Origin: JASGJS01 sp047601185
GTDB lineage: Bacteria > Pseudomonadota > Gammaproteobacteria > JAURND01
NCBI GenBank assembly: GCA_047601185.1
Contig: JASGJS010000001.1
Coordinates: 310,001-374,000, forward strand
Reading direction: 5' to 3'
DNA: 64,000 bases
Under the pieces are notes generated by a model. That model saw only the letters and a program-made list of their open reading frames with translations, was not told the DNA's origin and did no database searches. Both the position numbers and the translations under genes were made by a program. How positions within the stretch are numbered: position 1 is the first letter of the stretch; each line of letters begins with the position of its first letter. Positions 35,253-44,307 of the stretch are shown one piece after another.

Positions 35253-36554
35253 TCAATATTTCTCAGCAAAAAATACACTCGAAAACAACACATAAAAATA
35301 ACCTGCTACCATCGTAAATAAAAACGCATTAAAAACACAACCTACTAAATAAGACACTAACAAGGCCTGGGCAGGTCGCCGAAATTCACCTAAATAGGGT
35401 GTCATGCTAGCTTGCGTGTAAAATATCCACAATAAGGCGGCAAAGCCAAGAACACCCAGCTGGACCATCACCAGCAGATATTCATTATGTGGTGTATCCA
35501 AATGTTTATAACTTCCAGGAATGCCGCCCGCTTGCTGATAAGCAGTTTTAAAAGAGCCGGACCCCAAACCCATTATAGGGTGCTGTTTTATCAGGGATAA
35601 AGAAAACCCTAAAAAATTAATTCGGGGTTCAACGCTTTTAAATCCCTCGCCAGTGGCTTGCGGTAAGGGATGTATTCCAACTAAATGCGTGAATGAAATC
35701 TGATGTTTGATCGCATAGAGCGTCTCATCCGCATTGGCTCTAAATACGTTACTAAATTCATAAGGCAGCAGTCCTATTAAAAAAACGCTAATGGTGCCTA
35801 AGAACATTCCTAAAGTAATATTTTTAAATCTTAATCGAAGCGATTGTGGTGTCGCACTGAGGGGATCTGGGCGCAATCTCTGAATGACGAACAGCAAAAT
35901 TAAACAAAAATATACCAGCCAGCCAGTGCGTCCATCATTAATAAAAAATTCTTGATATGTAAATAAAACCGCCAGCACCCCATAAAAAGCTCGCCAATAC
36001 CAAGATCGCGAAGATTGTAAAGCACGATCAATCACGAGATAAGCTGAAAAAGCGACAAAATAACTGGTTTCAATATGATTGTGAAAGACCCAAGAAGGTG
36101 CAGCGACTTTACCAAATTTTAACACCGTGTAGGCTTTTAACAATGAAAGGATGACGGTCATCATCATACTGAGTAAAAAAGCATTGATCGCATAATCACG
36201 CCATCGTCCTTTACATAAAGGCAATAATAGCGGGATATAGAGCAATTTCGAATATTTGTGTAAGGCGGAGAGGCGTTGCGTCCAAGGTGCTATGCTCCAA
36301 AACATCCCCAACGTCACCAACACGACAAAAATGATGATCGGTATCGTTAAAGGATTATGTAAGATTTCTTTTCCCGAACGAAAAACAATGCCGGAGAGTA
36401 AAGAAAGTGAGGCAGCTACCACCACAGCAATATCAGTACCTGTCACACTGAGTGGCAACATCAATCCAATGGCCACTAAACTAATACATGCCCCAAGTAA
36501 AAAAACCTGATCGATTTGACGTGATATAACCAAAGAAATAAGTCGAGCCATCAT
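35253..36554 (-). CDS. O-antigen ligase (WaaL/Wzy-C family)
   Basis: The 433-residue polytopic inner-membrane protein has about 12 helices and a large periplasmic loop (about residues 275-345) ending LDTPHNEYLLVMVQLGVLG, with the conserved PHNEYL His of the O-antigen ligase domain. It would transfer a polymer from undecaprenyl-PP to lipid A-core (WaaL) or to protein (PglL); the sequence alone does not decide. It stands apart from any polysaccharide cluster, between alr and nadC. Confidence 0.85.
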   Translation of the reverse strand: MMARLISLVISRQIDQVFLLGACISLVAIGLMLPLSVTGTDIAVVVAASLSLLSGIVFRSGKEILHNPLTIPIIIFVVLVTLGMFWSIAPWTQRLSALHKYSKLLYIPLLLPLCKGRWRDYAINAFLLSMMMTVILSLLKAYTVLKFGKVAAPSWVFHNHIETSYFVAFSAYLVIDRALQSSRSWYWRAFYGVLAVLFTYQEFFINDGRTGWLVYFCLILLFVIQRLRPDPLSATPQSLRLRFKNITLGMFLGTISVFLIGLLPYEFSNVFRANADETLYAIKHQISFTHLVGIHPLPQATGEGFKSVEPRINFLGFSLSLIKQHPIMGLGSGSFKTAYQQAGGIPGSYKHLDTPHNEYLLVMVQLGVLGFAALLWIFYTQASMTPYLGEFRRPAQALLVSYLVGCVFNAFLFTMVAGYFYVLFSSVFFAEKY

Positions 36555-36584
36555 GTTATTTTACCTTTTTTATAGAGTAACTGT

Positions 36585-37673
36585 CTAGTTTTTGGGCTGT
36601 TTTTCTACAAATCTGACTCTTCTCGCTACGTGACATAATAATTCATAAGGAATGGTCTCAGCTGCCGCAGCCACTGTCTCAACCGGTAAACCTTCGCCCC
36701 ATAATGTCACAGAGTCTCCTAGGTTTGCTGAGGGTTGTGCGCGCAAATCAATGGCGATTAAATCCATGGAAACTCTGCCTATGATGCCACAACGTTTTCC
36801 TCCAACCAATACCGGTGTTTCCTGAGCTGCATGACGGGGGTATCCATCTCCATATCCCGCAGCTGCGATACCCACGCGCATGGGTTCAGGGCAGATCCAA
36901 GTGCTGCCATACCCTACGGCGGCGCCTTGCGGAAGATCGTGAATGGCGATTAATTGAGTGCGGAAGGTCATCACCGGTTGTAAATCCCATTCTATCCCTG
37001 AGCGGTTGGGGAAAGGAGATACTCCGTAGAGCATAATGCCTGGACGTACCCATTCGGTATGCGTTGGTGGCCAGGCTAAAATAGCGGCAGAATTCGCCGC
37101 GCTTTTGGGCCCGGACCATTTCACAGCTTGCGTGAATTCCCGCCATTGATCCAGCGTAGCAGTCGAATCCACATCATCCGCATTGGCAAAATGGGTCATA
37201 AACCCTAGGGGTTTTTGGACCACTGGGCAATTGAGTAAGCGCTGGTAGACCTGCGCTAATTGGGAAATTTGAAAACCGAGTCGGTGCATGCCCGTATCGA
37301 TTTTCAGCCAAATGAATAAGGGCTGGGGCCAGTGAAAAGACTCGAGTAATTGAAGTTGTTCTATCGTGTGTACGACCGGAATAAATCTCAGCGCGGCAAT
37401 CTGTTTTAGGGCTTCAAGGCTATCAAATCCACTCATAATCACCAGCGGCTGCATGACATCTTGTTGGCGCAAATAAATGGCTTCGCTTAAGCGCGCCACC
37501 CCAAAAGCCTGTGCTTGAGGTAATGCTTTGGCCACGCGTGCCATGCCATGGCCATACGCATCGGCTTTAATCATCGGTAAAATGGTGGAATGAGGAACAA
37601 AAGTCTGAATACGTGCAAAATTATGCTGCAAAGCGGTGAGATTGATTTCTGCCACAGCAGGATTGATGATCAT
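36585..37673 (-). CDS. alr: Alanine racemase
   Basis: PLP enzyme making D-alanine for peptidoglycan. The 362-residue protein has the PLP Lys36 in MIKADAYGHG, the GMHRLGF motif, the RPGIMLYGVSPF strand and the second-subunit Tyr in GYGSTW. It overlaps dnaB by 4 bases, the common dnaB-alr order of gammaproteobacteria. Confidence 0.97.
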   Translation of the reverse strand: MIINPAVAEINLTALQHNFARIQTFVPHSTILPMIKADAYGHGMARVAKALPQAQAFGVARLSEAIYLRQQDVMQPLVIMSGFDSLEALKQIAALRFIPVVHTIEQLQLLESFHWPQPLFIWLKIDTGMHRLGFQISQLAQVYQRLLNCPVVQKPLGFMTHFANADDVDSTATLDQWREFTQAVKWSGPKSAANSAAILAWPPTHTEWVRPGIMLYGVSPFPNRSGIEWDLQPVMTFRTQLIAIHDLPQGAAVGYGSTWICPEPMRVGIAAAGYGDGYPRHAAQETPVLVGGKRCGIIGRVSMDLIAIDLRAQPSANLGDSVTLWGEGLPVETVAAAAETIPYELLCHVARRVRFVEKQPKN

Positions 37674-39067
37674 CTGGTCATTTCAGTCTGAGCATGGTAA
37701 TTTGAAGCCAAATTTTCAAACCGCGTATACTCTCCCAAAAAGGCCAGCTTCACTTTACCAATCGGGCCATTACGTTGTTTGCCAATAATAATTTCGGCAA
37801 TGCCTCTATCAGGGCTATTGCTGTCATAAACTTCATCGCGGTAAATAAAACCAATTAAATCCGCGTCTTGTTCAATGGCGCCAGATTCACGCAAATCTGA
37901 CATCACTGGGCGACGATCTGCCCGTTGCTCCAAGCCACGATTTAACTGCGATAAAGCAATAATCGGTACATTTAATTCTCTGGCGAGCACTTTTAAGCTA
38001 CGTGAAATCATCGAAATTTCCAAGGTACGATTTTCTTTAAACCCTGGAACCTGCATGAGCTGCAAATAATCAATGACTATGAGACCTAATTGGCCGTGTT
38101 CTTTGGCGAGACGCCGCGCTCGAGCGCGCACTTCACTGGGATTTAATGCCGGACTGTCATCGACGTAAAGAGGCAGTGTTGACAATGCGCCCACGGCAGA
38201 GGCAACTCGATGCCAATCAGATTGTTCTAACTTACCGGTTCTTACTTTATGCTGATCCAACCGCCCCCAAGAAGAAATCAAACGCAAGGCTAACTGTTCA
38301 CCCGGCATTTCCAAGCTAAATACCAACGTCGGTTTGCCATATTTCATAACGGCATTTTCGACGATATTCATGGCAAAGGCGGTTTTACCCATGGAAGGGC
38401 GTCCTGCTAGGATGATTAAATCCCCCGCCTGCAAGCCTGAGGTCATATTATCAAAATCCACAAACCCTGTTGCTAACCCAGTATAAGGTTCCGTAGAATG
38501 ATACAATGCGTCCATGCGCTCTGTAGCAACTGCCAATAACTGACTGATTTTACGTGCTTCGAAACGACCCCCACATTGTTCAGCAATTTCGAAGACTTTA
38601 CGTTCGGCTTCGTCTAATAACTCAGTACTGGTTCGACCTTGCGCTTGAAAAGCCGACCCTGCGATATCACCCCCTACCACCGCCAATTGTCGTAACACTG
38701 AACGCTCGCGGACAATATCAGCATACGCTGCAATATTGGCGGTACTCGGGGTATTTTTAGCCAGCTCAAATAAATAGGTTTCGGTTTGACCCATTTGTTT
38801 GAGGGCTTCAGCGACAGTAAGTAAATCAAAAGGACTATTTTTAAGCGCTAATGACTGAATGCAATTGAAAATTTGCCGGTGCTCTATGCGATAAAAATCA
38901 TTTTCATGCAGACGATCAGCCACAACGTCCCAAGCACGATTGTCTAACAATAAGCCGCCGAGCACAGATTGCTCGGCTTCGATGGAGTGAGGAGGGATTT
39001 TTAAAGCAGCGGTTTGCACATCCCCTGTGCTGGCATCTTCCCGACGGGTTTTGAAATTAACCGGCAA
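37670..39067 (-). CDS. dnaB: Replicative DNA helicase
   Basis: Hexameric 5'-3' helicase of the replication fork. The 465-residue protein has the N-terminal primase-interacting domain (PPHSIEAEQSVLGGLLLDN), Walker A GRPSMGKTAFA, LGLIVIDYLQLM (Walker B) and the C-terminal SDLRESGAIEQDADLIGFIYR. No intein or insertion. It overlaps rplI by 11 bases and alr by 4. Confidence 0.98.
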   Translation of the reverse strand: MPVNFKTRREDASTGDVQTAALKIPPHSIEAEQSVLGGLLLDNRAWDVVADRLHENDFYRIEHRQIFNCIQSLALKNSPFDLLTVAEALKQMGQTETYLFELAKNTPSTANIAAYADIVRERSVLRQLAVVGGDIAGSAFQAQGRTSTELLDEAERKVFEIAEQCGGRFEARKISQLLAVATERMDALYHSTEPYTGLATGFVDFDNMTSGLQAGDLIILAGRPSMGKTAFAMNIVENAVMKYGKPTLVFSLEMPGEQLALRLISSWGRLDQHKVRTGKLEQSDWHRVASAVGALSTLPLYVDDSPALNPSEVRARARRLAKEHGQLGLIVIDYLQLMQVPGFKENRTLEISMISRSLKVLARELNVPIIALSQLNRGLEQRADRRPVMSDLRESGAIEQDADLIGFIYRDEVYDSNSPDRGIAEIIIGKQRNGPIGKVKLAFLGEYTRFENLASNYHAQTEMTR

Positions 39068-39509
39068 TGATCTTTACCTTAACAGGAACGATTAGGTCTG
39101 AATGTAACTCGATCATGACGTCATATTCTCCGGTTTGACGCAAAGAACCTAAGGGGAGTTGCACTTCGTGTTTTTCAATTTTACACCCTTTTTCAGAAAT
39201 GGCTTCTGCAATTTCTCGTGTTCCAATAGAACCAAATAATTTACCTTCTTCACTGGCTTTCGCGGTGATTTCCAGCACTAATTCGGCTAATTTGGTGGCT
39301 CGTTCTTGGGCTGCTGCCAACACGCCGGCGGCACGCTTTTCGAGCTCCGCGCGTTTCGCTTCAATCTTGGCCATATTTTCTTCGGTAGCAGGAACAGCTT
39401 TACGCTGGGGGTATAAATAATTGCGCGCATAACCTCGTTTGACTTTAACGGCCTGGCCTAAATTGCCTAGTCCACGAATTTTTTCTGTTAATATGACTTG
39501 TACTTGCAT
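39057..39509 (-). CDS. rplI: 50S ribosomal protein L9
   Basis: The 150-residue protein starts MQVQVILTEKIRGLGNLGQA, the L9 rRNA-binding domain, with VKRGYARNYLYPQRKAVPAT and a long connecting helix to the C-terminal domain. AACGAGGTTGAAAA gives a good GAGG ribosome site. It lies after the DUF2232 gene and overlaps dnaB. Confidence 0.98.
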   Translation of the reverse strand: MQVQVILTEKIRGLGNLGQAVKVKRGYARNYLYPQRKAVPATEENMAKIEAKRAELEKRAAGVLAAAQERATKLAELVLEITAKASEEGKLFGSIGTREIAEAISEKGCKIEKHEVQLPLGSLRQTGEYDVMIELHSDLIVPVKVKIIAG

Positions 39510-39546
39510 TTTTCAACCTCGTTTTAAATAATCAGGTGCCAAATAG

Positions 39547-40461
39547 TTACATCATTTCTACTTTTGCTTTCGTATTAAGGTGGCGAAAGTCACACCAGCT
39601 GTCCACCACCCCAATAATGGCTAATGGGATAATAGTATAAGGCATCAGCAGTAAAAATGTTAAATACATCCCGGTTAATAAGGGCAATTTAACGGTTTTT
39701 TTAGAAGCCAGTTTTACATGGATTAAACTTAAAGCCGCCAACACAAAAGGCATTAATATGACTGGGAGAATGTCTAAAGCTAGCGCAGAACCCATGGACG
39801 CCGCGAAGGTACAGCTGAGCAACAATACGCTCTGCCCCCATCCCATCCGCAATTGCTGAAGCTCTTGCCTTAATCCCCCCGGCTTATATAAAGCCGCTTG
39901 CCAAGCCCTCGCCATCAATAAGATGCAGAGATCTACGCTCAGCATTAATACTGTCAAAACACCGGTCGCGACACCCGCCAATCGCTGAATCAAGGCTAAA
40001 TAATCGGTATTAGGGCTCAGATTCAGTTGGCTGCTCATATTCAGCCAATAACGCGTTAATTGCGCAGCCCACCATCCCGCAATATTGGGATTATAATAGT
40101 GTAAACCTGCAATCACCAGAACAGACAATACCACACAGCTTTGTAGGGTCAGTGTCCATGACGCTTTATGACGCAATAATAAAGCCAACAACCAGACGAC
40201 GACCACACGAAAAACGACCATATCCATTAACACGCTGATGTCGCCATCAATGAACAGGGCCAAAGCAGGCAGAGCTACCCACAGTACTATGATCAGACCT
40301 TCTTTACCCCCTTTCACTAACGTTACAAAAGCAATGATCAAAATACTGATCCATGCCGTTGCAAACCCTAAGAAAGGTAGCAATGCAGCCATAAAGGCAA
40401 GGGCAATCGCATAATGCCGATGTTGGATTAGATAGCTCCCTACCTTTTTTAGCATAGGCAA
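39547..40461 (-). CDS. DUF2232 / YybS-like membrane protein
   Basis: The 304-residue protein has about eight hydrophobic helices and sits between rpsR and rplI, where many gammaproteobacteria carry a DUF2232 (YybS-like) gene. The location supports the family call; the function is not known. It begins 5 bases after rpsR. The N-terminal third is Leu/Ala/Ile-rich and the C-terminus ends in a charged tail. Confidence 0.75.
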   Translation of the reverse strand: MPMLKKVGSYLIQHRHYAIALAFMAALLPFLGFATAWISILIIAFVTLVKGGKEGLIIVLWVALPALALFIDGDISVLMDMVVFRVVVVWLLALLLRHKASWTLTLQSCVVLSVLVIAGLHYYNPNIAGWWAAQLTRYWLNMSSQLNLSPNTDYLALIQRLAGVATGVLTVLMLSVDLCILLMARAWQAALYKPGGLRQELQQLRMGWGQSVLLLSCTFAASMGSALALDILPVILMPFVLAALSLIHVKLASKKTVKLPLLTGMYLTFLLLMPYTIIPLAIIGVVDSWCDFRHLNTKAKVEMM

Positions 40462-40466
40462 TCAAA

Positions 40467-40694
40467 TCAATGGCGATCACAATAAGGGATTAATGCTAAA
40501 AACCGCGCCAATTTAATGGCTTTGGTTAGCATTCGTTGATAGCGTGCGCTGGTGCCAGTAATGCGGCTCGGCACGATCCGGCCAGATTCCATGATATAAG
40601 TCTGCAACGTAGGCACGTCCTTATAATCAATGTCGGTAATCTTTTCTGCCGTAAAGCGGCAATATTTCTTTCTACGGAAAACATTATTATTCAT
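40467..40694 (-). CDS. rpsR: 30S ribosomal protein S18
   Basis: The 75-residue protein has the S18 core KKYCRFTAEKITDIDYKDV, IVPSRITGTSARYQRML and KAIKLARFLALIPY. It lies 27 bases after rpsF and forms the S6:S18 heterodimer with it in the 30S platform. Confidence 0.98.
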   Translation of the reverse strand: MNNNVFRRKKYCRFTAEKITDIDYKDVPTLQTYIMESGRIVPSRITGTSARYQRMLTKAIKLARFLALIPYCDRH

Positions 40695-40721
40695 ACATCA
40701 AATCCTCAAAGTGATGATCTA

Positions 40722-41126
40722 TTACTCAGCGGTGTCGCCGCTTTCAGCTTCTTTCGTTTCAGTAGTAGTCGGCGTAGTGGGCGATTCTTCTCGCGCAACC
40801 TTCTTAGCGACTTCCTGCATCATCGGAGAAGCCTCGGTAATCGCCTGATCCCGATTCAAAATTAAGCTGCGCAAAATCGCATCATTATAACGAAAGGTGG
40901 TCTTGAGTTCTTCTAAAGTAGCTTTATCACACTCAATATTCAGGAGCAAATAGTGGGCTTTATGCAGCTTATTGATAGGATAGGCTAAAGGCCGGCGCCC
41001 CCAGTCTTCAAAACGATGGAGCTTACCCCCATTGTCTTTGACCGTGGTTTTATACCGCTTCATCATCGCGGGGGCCTGTTCACTTTGGTCAGGATGAATC
41101 AACAATACAACTTCATAGTGTCTCAT
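40722..41126 (-). CDS. rpsF: 30S ribosomal protein S6
   Basis: From the ATG at 41126 the protein has 134 residues, starting MRHYEVVLLIHPDQSEQ, with RFEDWGRRPLAYPINKLHKAHYLL. The acidic/Thr-rich C-terminal tail (TTPTTTETKEAESGDTAE) is a known variable part. An open frame runs 32 residues upstream, but AAAGGAAAC just before 41126 is the ribosome site. It heads rpsF-rpsR-DUF2232-rplI-dnaB-alr, with a clear promoter at 41194-41222. Confidence 0.98.
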   Translation of the reverse strand: MRHYEVVLLIHPDQSEQAPAMMKRYKTTVKDNGGKLHRFEDWGRRPLAYPINKLHKAHYLLLNIECDKATLEELKTTFRYNDAILRSLILNRDQAITEASPMMQEVAKKVAREESPTTPTTTETKEAESGDTAE

Positions 41127-41139
41127 GTGGTTTCCTTTT

Positions 41140-41172
41140 GGCGTTAACGCCTCCCGCCAGGGGCGGTGAGGC
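41140..41172 (-). promoter_or_regulatory. rpsF leader hairpins, possible S6:S18 autoregulatory site
   Basis: In the rpsF leader, GCCTCACCGCC pairs with GGCGGGAGGC (41149-41172) leaving one unpaired A and a short loop; a second palindrome GGCGTTAACGCC (41140-41151) overlaps it and borders the ribosome site at about 41132-41137. The two stems are mutually exclusive. S6:S18 is known to bind a stem-loop with an exposed CCG in rpsF leaders of many bacteria, and ACCG is present here. The match to that motif is by eye. Confidence 0.5.
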
Positions 41173-41193
41173 AAGGTTTTTTGTGAATTGGGC

Positions 41194-41222
41194 ATTGTAG
41201 CGGTTATCCATGGGATAGGCAA
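41194..41222 (-). promoter_or_regulatory. Sigma-70 promoter of the rpsF operon
   Basis: On the minus strand TTGCCT (41222-41217), a 17-base spacer and TACAAT (41199-41194). Both hexamers are close to consensus and it lies about 70 bases upstream of the rpsF start, leaving room for the leader hairpins. Confidence 0.75.
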
Positions 41223-41229
41223 GGCTTAA

Positions 41230-42040
41230 CTAAAAACTTGAACTCCTTAAGTAACTATTTTCTTCGTTTGAAGAGCTATAGACGTAATCTAATGGGGTCA
41301 AGCTTTTAGGGAAGTCTATTTCAGGCACATCTGCCGCACTGATAGGAGTCGTCACCTTTTCCTGAATCTCTGACTTTATCTGCGGATTTTTTCCTGTATC
41401 TTGATTCTGCTTGGCATGTAATGCTGCAGTACTCTGAAAATCAAATGTCATAGGTTTTCTGACAGGGCTTTTTGACATTTTCTTATAGATAGCATATCCC
41501 AGCCCTATACTTCCTAAACAGGGGCGAGTATGAGCGCATACACCGGTACAGACTGAGTTAAAAAACTTCCAGCACTTTTTAAGTGGTTGGGGTCACTCAT
41601 CAAACTGACAGATCCTCCCAAAGCATATAATTCCAGCCCGATTAATGCTTTATTTTTGTTCAATTTTGGATTTCTCTGAATACGATTATCATCAAAACCG
41701 AAGAATTCGTTAAAAAAATCGTCAAATTTTGGCTGTTTTAACAAATGATAAATCTGCCTTCTAAGTTGCTCAGAAGGCGATTTTCCAGCGACTTTTTCGA
41801 TTATTTTTTCAATTCCGGCATGCAAATGATATCCTGCTGCTTGAGAAAATGTATGCGCATAAACGTCTAAACCTAGATGACTGATTGTATTCACCGCTTT
41901 TTTTTATATCCATATTCGCCATATTGACTTTCCTCTGAATGCCGTCGTTTAATATGGGAATTCGTTTCAAAAAACACTTCTTTGAGTGCCAAATTTAATT
42001 GATTTTCTAAATTAGTGACCCAATTATTTTGCTCTTTCAT
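41230..42040 (-). pseudogene. Membrane protein of unknown function, apparently split by two frameshifts
   Basis: Three consecutive open segments fit one gene. Segment 1 starts at the ATG at 42040 behind a strong GAGGTGA site and encodes 49 residues (MKEQNNWVTNLEN..) ending at TGA 41891-41893 just after an A8 run (41898-41905). Segment 2 (41514-41894) continues in the -1 frame with HLGLDVYAHTFSQAAGYHLH. It stops after VPVYALILAPV at a C4 run (41521-41524). Segment 3 continues in the -1 frame as CLGSIGLGYAIYKKMSKS and ends at 41230. Joined, it gives about 270 residues with one membrane helix over the second junction. Function unknown. Confidence 0.6.
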
Positions 42041-42143
42041 AACTCACCTCTCTCTCTAAAATTATCAGTAAAAAAGTGAGAGTGTTTATTGATTTTGTTG
42101 CCCGGGTATTAGCGCCAGTGTATGCAAAATATTAAGGGTTTTA

Positions 42144-42315
42144 GCGGGCAAGCTGCCCGCGCTCCCAGGCTCGAGCTTTATTTAAGTTAATGCTATCGTC
42201 AAACATTGAAGCTCTTCGTTCGAAGAGAAAAGCATAAGAAAGCAGGAAATGATGGCTTAGCACTTTGCATTGAAGGACGCAAAACTTGGGAGCGCGCGCA
42301 GCTTAGCTTGCCCGC
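42144..42315. mobile_element. Family A element (MITE-like), full copy
   Basis: A 172-bp element with ends GCGGGCAAGCTGCCCGCGCT/CCCAGGCTCGAGC and CTTGGGAGCGCGCGCAGCTT/AGCTTGCCCGC. The interior is nearly identical to the copy at 44134-44300 (shared GAAGGACGCAAAACTTGGGA and GATGGCTTAGCACTTTGCAT). No ORF. Its last base is part of the stop codon of the coiled-coil gene that ends at 42315. Confidence 0.85.
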
Positions 42316-44096
42316 TAAAAAACATTAAGCTCTTGGCTTCTTCTCAACTGCGCAACTTGGTCTTTGCAACGCTCTAATAATTCCGGATTTTTTTCAACAA
42401 TATCCAAAATAACTGACAGATCGTCCGGCAAAGTTTCATCCGCTTGTTTTTTGGTCATTCTCTGCATTAAATAACTCAATGCTTCAAAATAACCCGGATC
42501 TTTGGGGTTTTCTTGTAATTTTTCAGCGATTAACAACACAAAACTTTTTTTGTCTGATACTCTATAAACATCAAGAGCGGCTGCAGACTCCATAATGAGA
42601 TCATCTTTATCTATCTCCAGTAGCACCTTAATTCTGGCAGGATTAAAGGGGGACGTTTCAAGTGCTTTAAATAAAGCATTATTGCCAGACTGTTGGCTTA
42701 GGCAACCTCCCTCACAAGCAGTTTTTAATTCTTTCACTTCTGCCAAAGGTACCCGAGATGGCCCTAAAAAAGAAAAGAGCAGTTTTGGTAACTGCGGATC
42801 GGCAATCTTATCTGTCTTTAAGATTGACATTTTTGAGTCTTTCTCTAAATTTTTTTCTCGGAATCCCCTCAAAAAAGTGTACTTTCTTTCACTATCTGCT
42901 TTGATTTGGAGATTAATGTCTTGTAAGATGTTTTCAAAACCTTGCTGAGTCAAGGAGGGCTGACCAAATGTTTCACGCTTCGGCACTTTCGCTATAATAG
43001 AATCTATCCAAGGACTATAACGAATTAAATCTCTAAAAATTAAACCCATGTCCATGTCATGTCGCATTAATGCCTTTGTAAGATTTACTAGTTTTCCAAG
43101 TTTTTCAGGAATCTTAAACATGGCCTCAAAATTTTCTTGAGTCAAGTTAACCTTTCCCAATATCGAGCACAATTCGTATAAAACATCCAAATTTCCCTTA
43201 AAATTCTGCAACATTTTTTTATTTTCTTCATCCTTCACCAAAGCAGATTCATCCATAAGCCCAAAGATATCACTTTCCGTGATATCATCTAATTTTATCA
43301 TAAATACTGAATGATCTGTTAGACGAAGCCCCCCTAAAGGGTAGTAGGCGGGAGGCAGCGGGCCAGGGTGGAGTATAGTTGAATCAAAAGCTTCCTCTAC
43401 GTCATCAACCTCATGATCCGCTTTCTGGTTATTATTCTGCTCTGATTCTTCACCTTTCGCCTCTATCATTTCATCTTGAACTTGAAGAATCTCATCTAGT
43501 ATGTTCCCAATTTCAAGCATTTTTTCTTTTATTTTACCTAATATATTGCTGAGTTCTGTCTGATAAGTTGATATTCTGTGGAGGAAGTCAGCATATAACC
43601 CACTCAGCGCTTTAGCTGCCTGTATTTTTTCGTATTCATTGGTCAATGCATCAATAGCTTGTATTTCCTCTGAAATTTTTGTAACCAAAATCTTATACTC
43701 TCCGTACGCTTTTTGTAATTGAGAATCCGTTGGCTTATCGCTTTCATGGGCTTTTTCCAGTACTCTTATTCTTTCCACCGCCTGATACATGGATGAGCCC
43801 TCTTGGTCCTTTTCCTTGTCTTCAGCTTCAAGTCCCAATAATTTCGCCACTTCTTGAAATCTCGTTTTAAGAGGCTGTAATGCATCGGTTCGGGTTTTGA
43901 GCTCTGCAAAGACTTCCTGTCCAATAGTAGGATCTTTCACCTCTTTAAAAATCTCTAATTTGTCCAACACCTGCTCTTTTAATTGTTGATTTAATACTTT
44001 CAAGTTCCCTTCTATTGCTTCAGATTGGCTTGTTAAAAGCGTTAATTCTTGATCTTTTTTATCTTTTTTTTGCTGTAATTCTGCTAAATCTTTCAT
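42315..44096 (-). CDS. Large coiled-coil protein with an ankyrin-like segment, candidate effector
   Basis: The 593-residue protein has no signal peptide or membrane helix. Residues 1-215 are predicted coiled coil (Lys/Glu/Gln/Leu heptads), then an acidic linker (about 213-237), a Pro-rich short stretch and a helical C-terminal half. Residues about 455-500 (ELKTACEGG, GNNALFKALETS, IKVLLEID) resemble one ankyrin repeat. It lies between two direct copies of the family A element, and the stop codon comes from the edge of one. This is the type of protein exported by Dot/Icm in Legionellales, but no secretion test is possible here. I do not recognise the family. Confidence 0.7.
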   Translation of the reverse strand: MKDLAELQQKKDKKDQELTLLTSQSEAIEGNLKVLNQQLKEQVLDKLEIFKEVKDPTIGQEVFAELKTRTDALQPLKTRFQEVAKLLGLEAEDKEKDQEGSSMYQAVERIRVLEKAHESDKPTDSQLQKAYGEYKILVTKISEEIQAIDALTNEYEKIQAAKALSGLYADFLHRISTYQTELSNILGKIKEKMLEIGNILDEILQVQDEMIEAKGEESEQNNNQKADHEVDDVEEAFDSTILHPGPLPPAYYPLGGLRLTDHSVFMIKLDDITESDIFGLMDESALVKDEENKKMLQNFKGNLDVLYELCSILGKVNLTQENFEAMFKIPEKLGKLVNLTKALMRHDMDMGLIFRDLIRYSPWIDSIIAKVPKRETFGQPSLTQQGFENILQDINLQIKADSERKYTFLRGFREKNLEKDSKMSILKTDKIADPQLPKLLFSFLGPSRVPLAEVKELKTACEGGCLSQQSGNNALFKALETSPFNPARIKVLLEIDKDDLIMESAAALDVYRVSDKKSFVLLIAEKLQENPKDPGYFEALSYLMQRMTKKQADETLPDDLSVILDIVEKNPELLERCKDQVAQLRRSQELNVF

Positions 44097-44133
44097 ATCA
44101 AATACCCTCTCTTGTCAGTAGTTTTTACTCTTT

Positions 44134-44300
44134 AGGGGCAAGCTGCCCGCGCTCTCAAGCTCGGGTTTTATCTAAGTTAATGTTATCGTCAAATATTGAA
44201 GCCCTTCGTTCGAATAGAAAAGCTTAAGAAAGCAGGAAGTGATGGCTTAGCACTTTGCATTGAAGGACGCAAAACTTGGGAGCGCGGGCAGCTTGCCCGC
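44134..44300. mobile_element. Family A element (MITE-like), full copy
   Basis: A 167-bp element with GGGGCAAGCTGCCCGCGCTC at the left end and TGGGAGCGCGGGCAGCTTGC/CCGC at the right, in the same orientation as the 42144 copy. It lies between the coiled-coil gene's start and the end of def. The pair with the 42144 copy flanks the coiled-coil gene like a composite unit. Confidence 0.85.
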
Positions 44301-44307
44301 TAAGCTT

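Noticed and set aside
7250..44300. Family A elements as a CRISPR array
   Set aside because: Copies are dispersed, not regularly spaced, have inverted ends and no spacers or cas genes.
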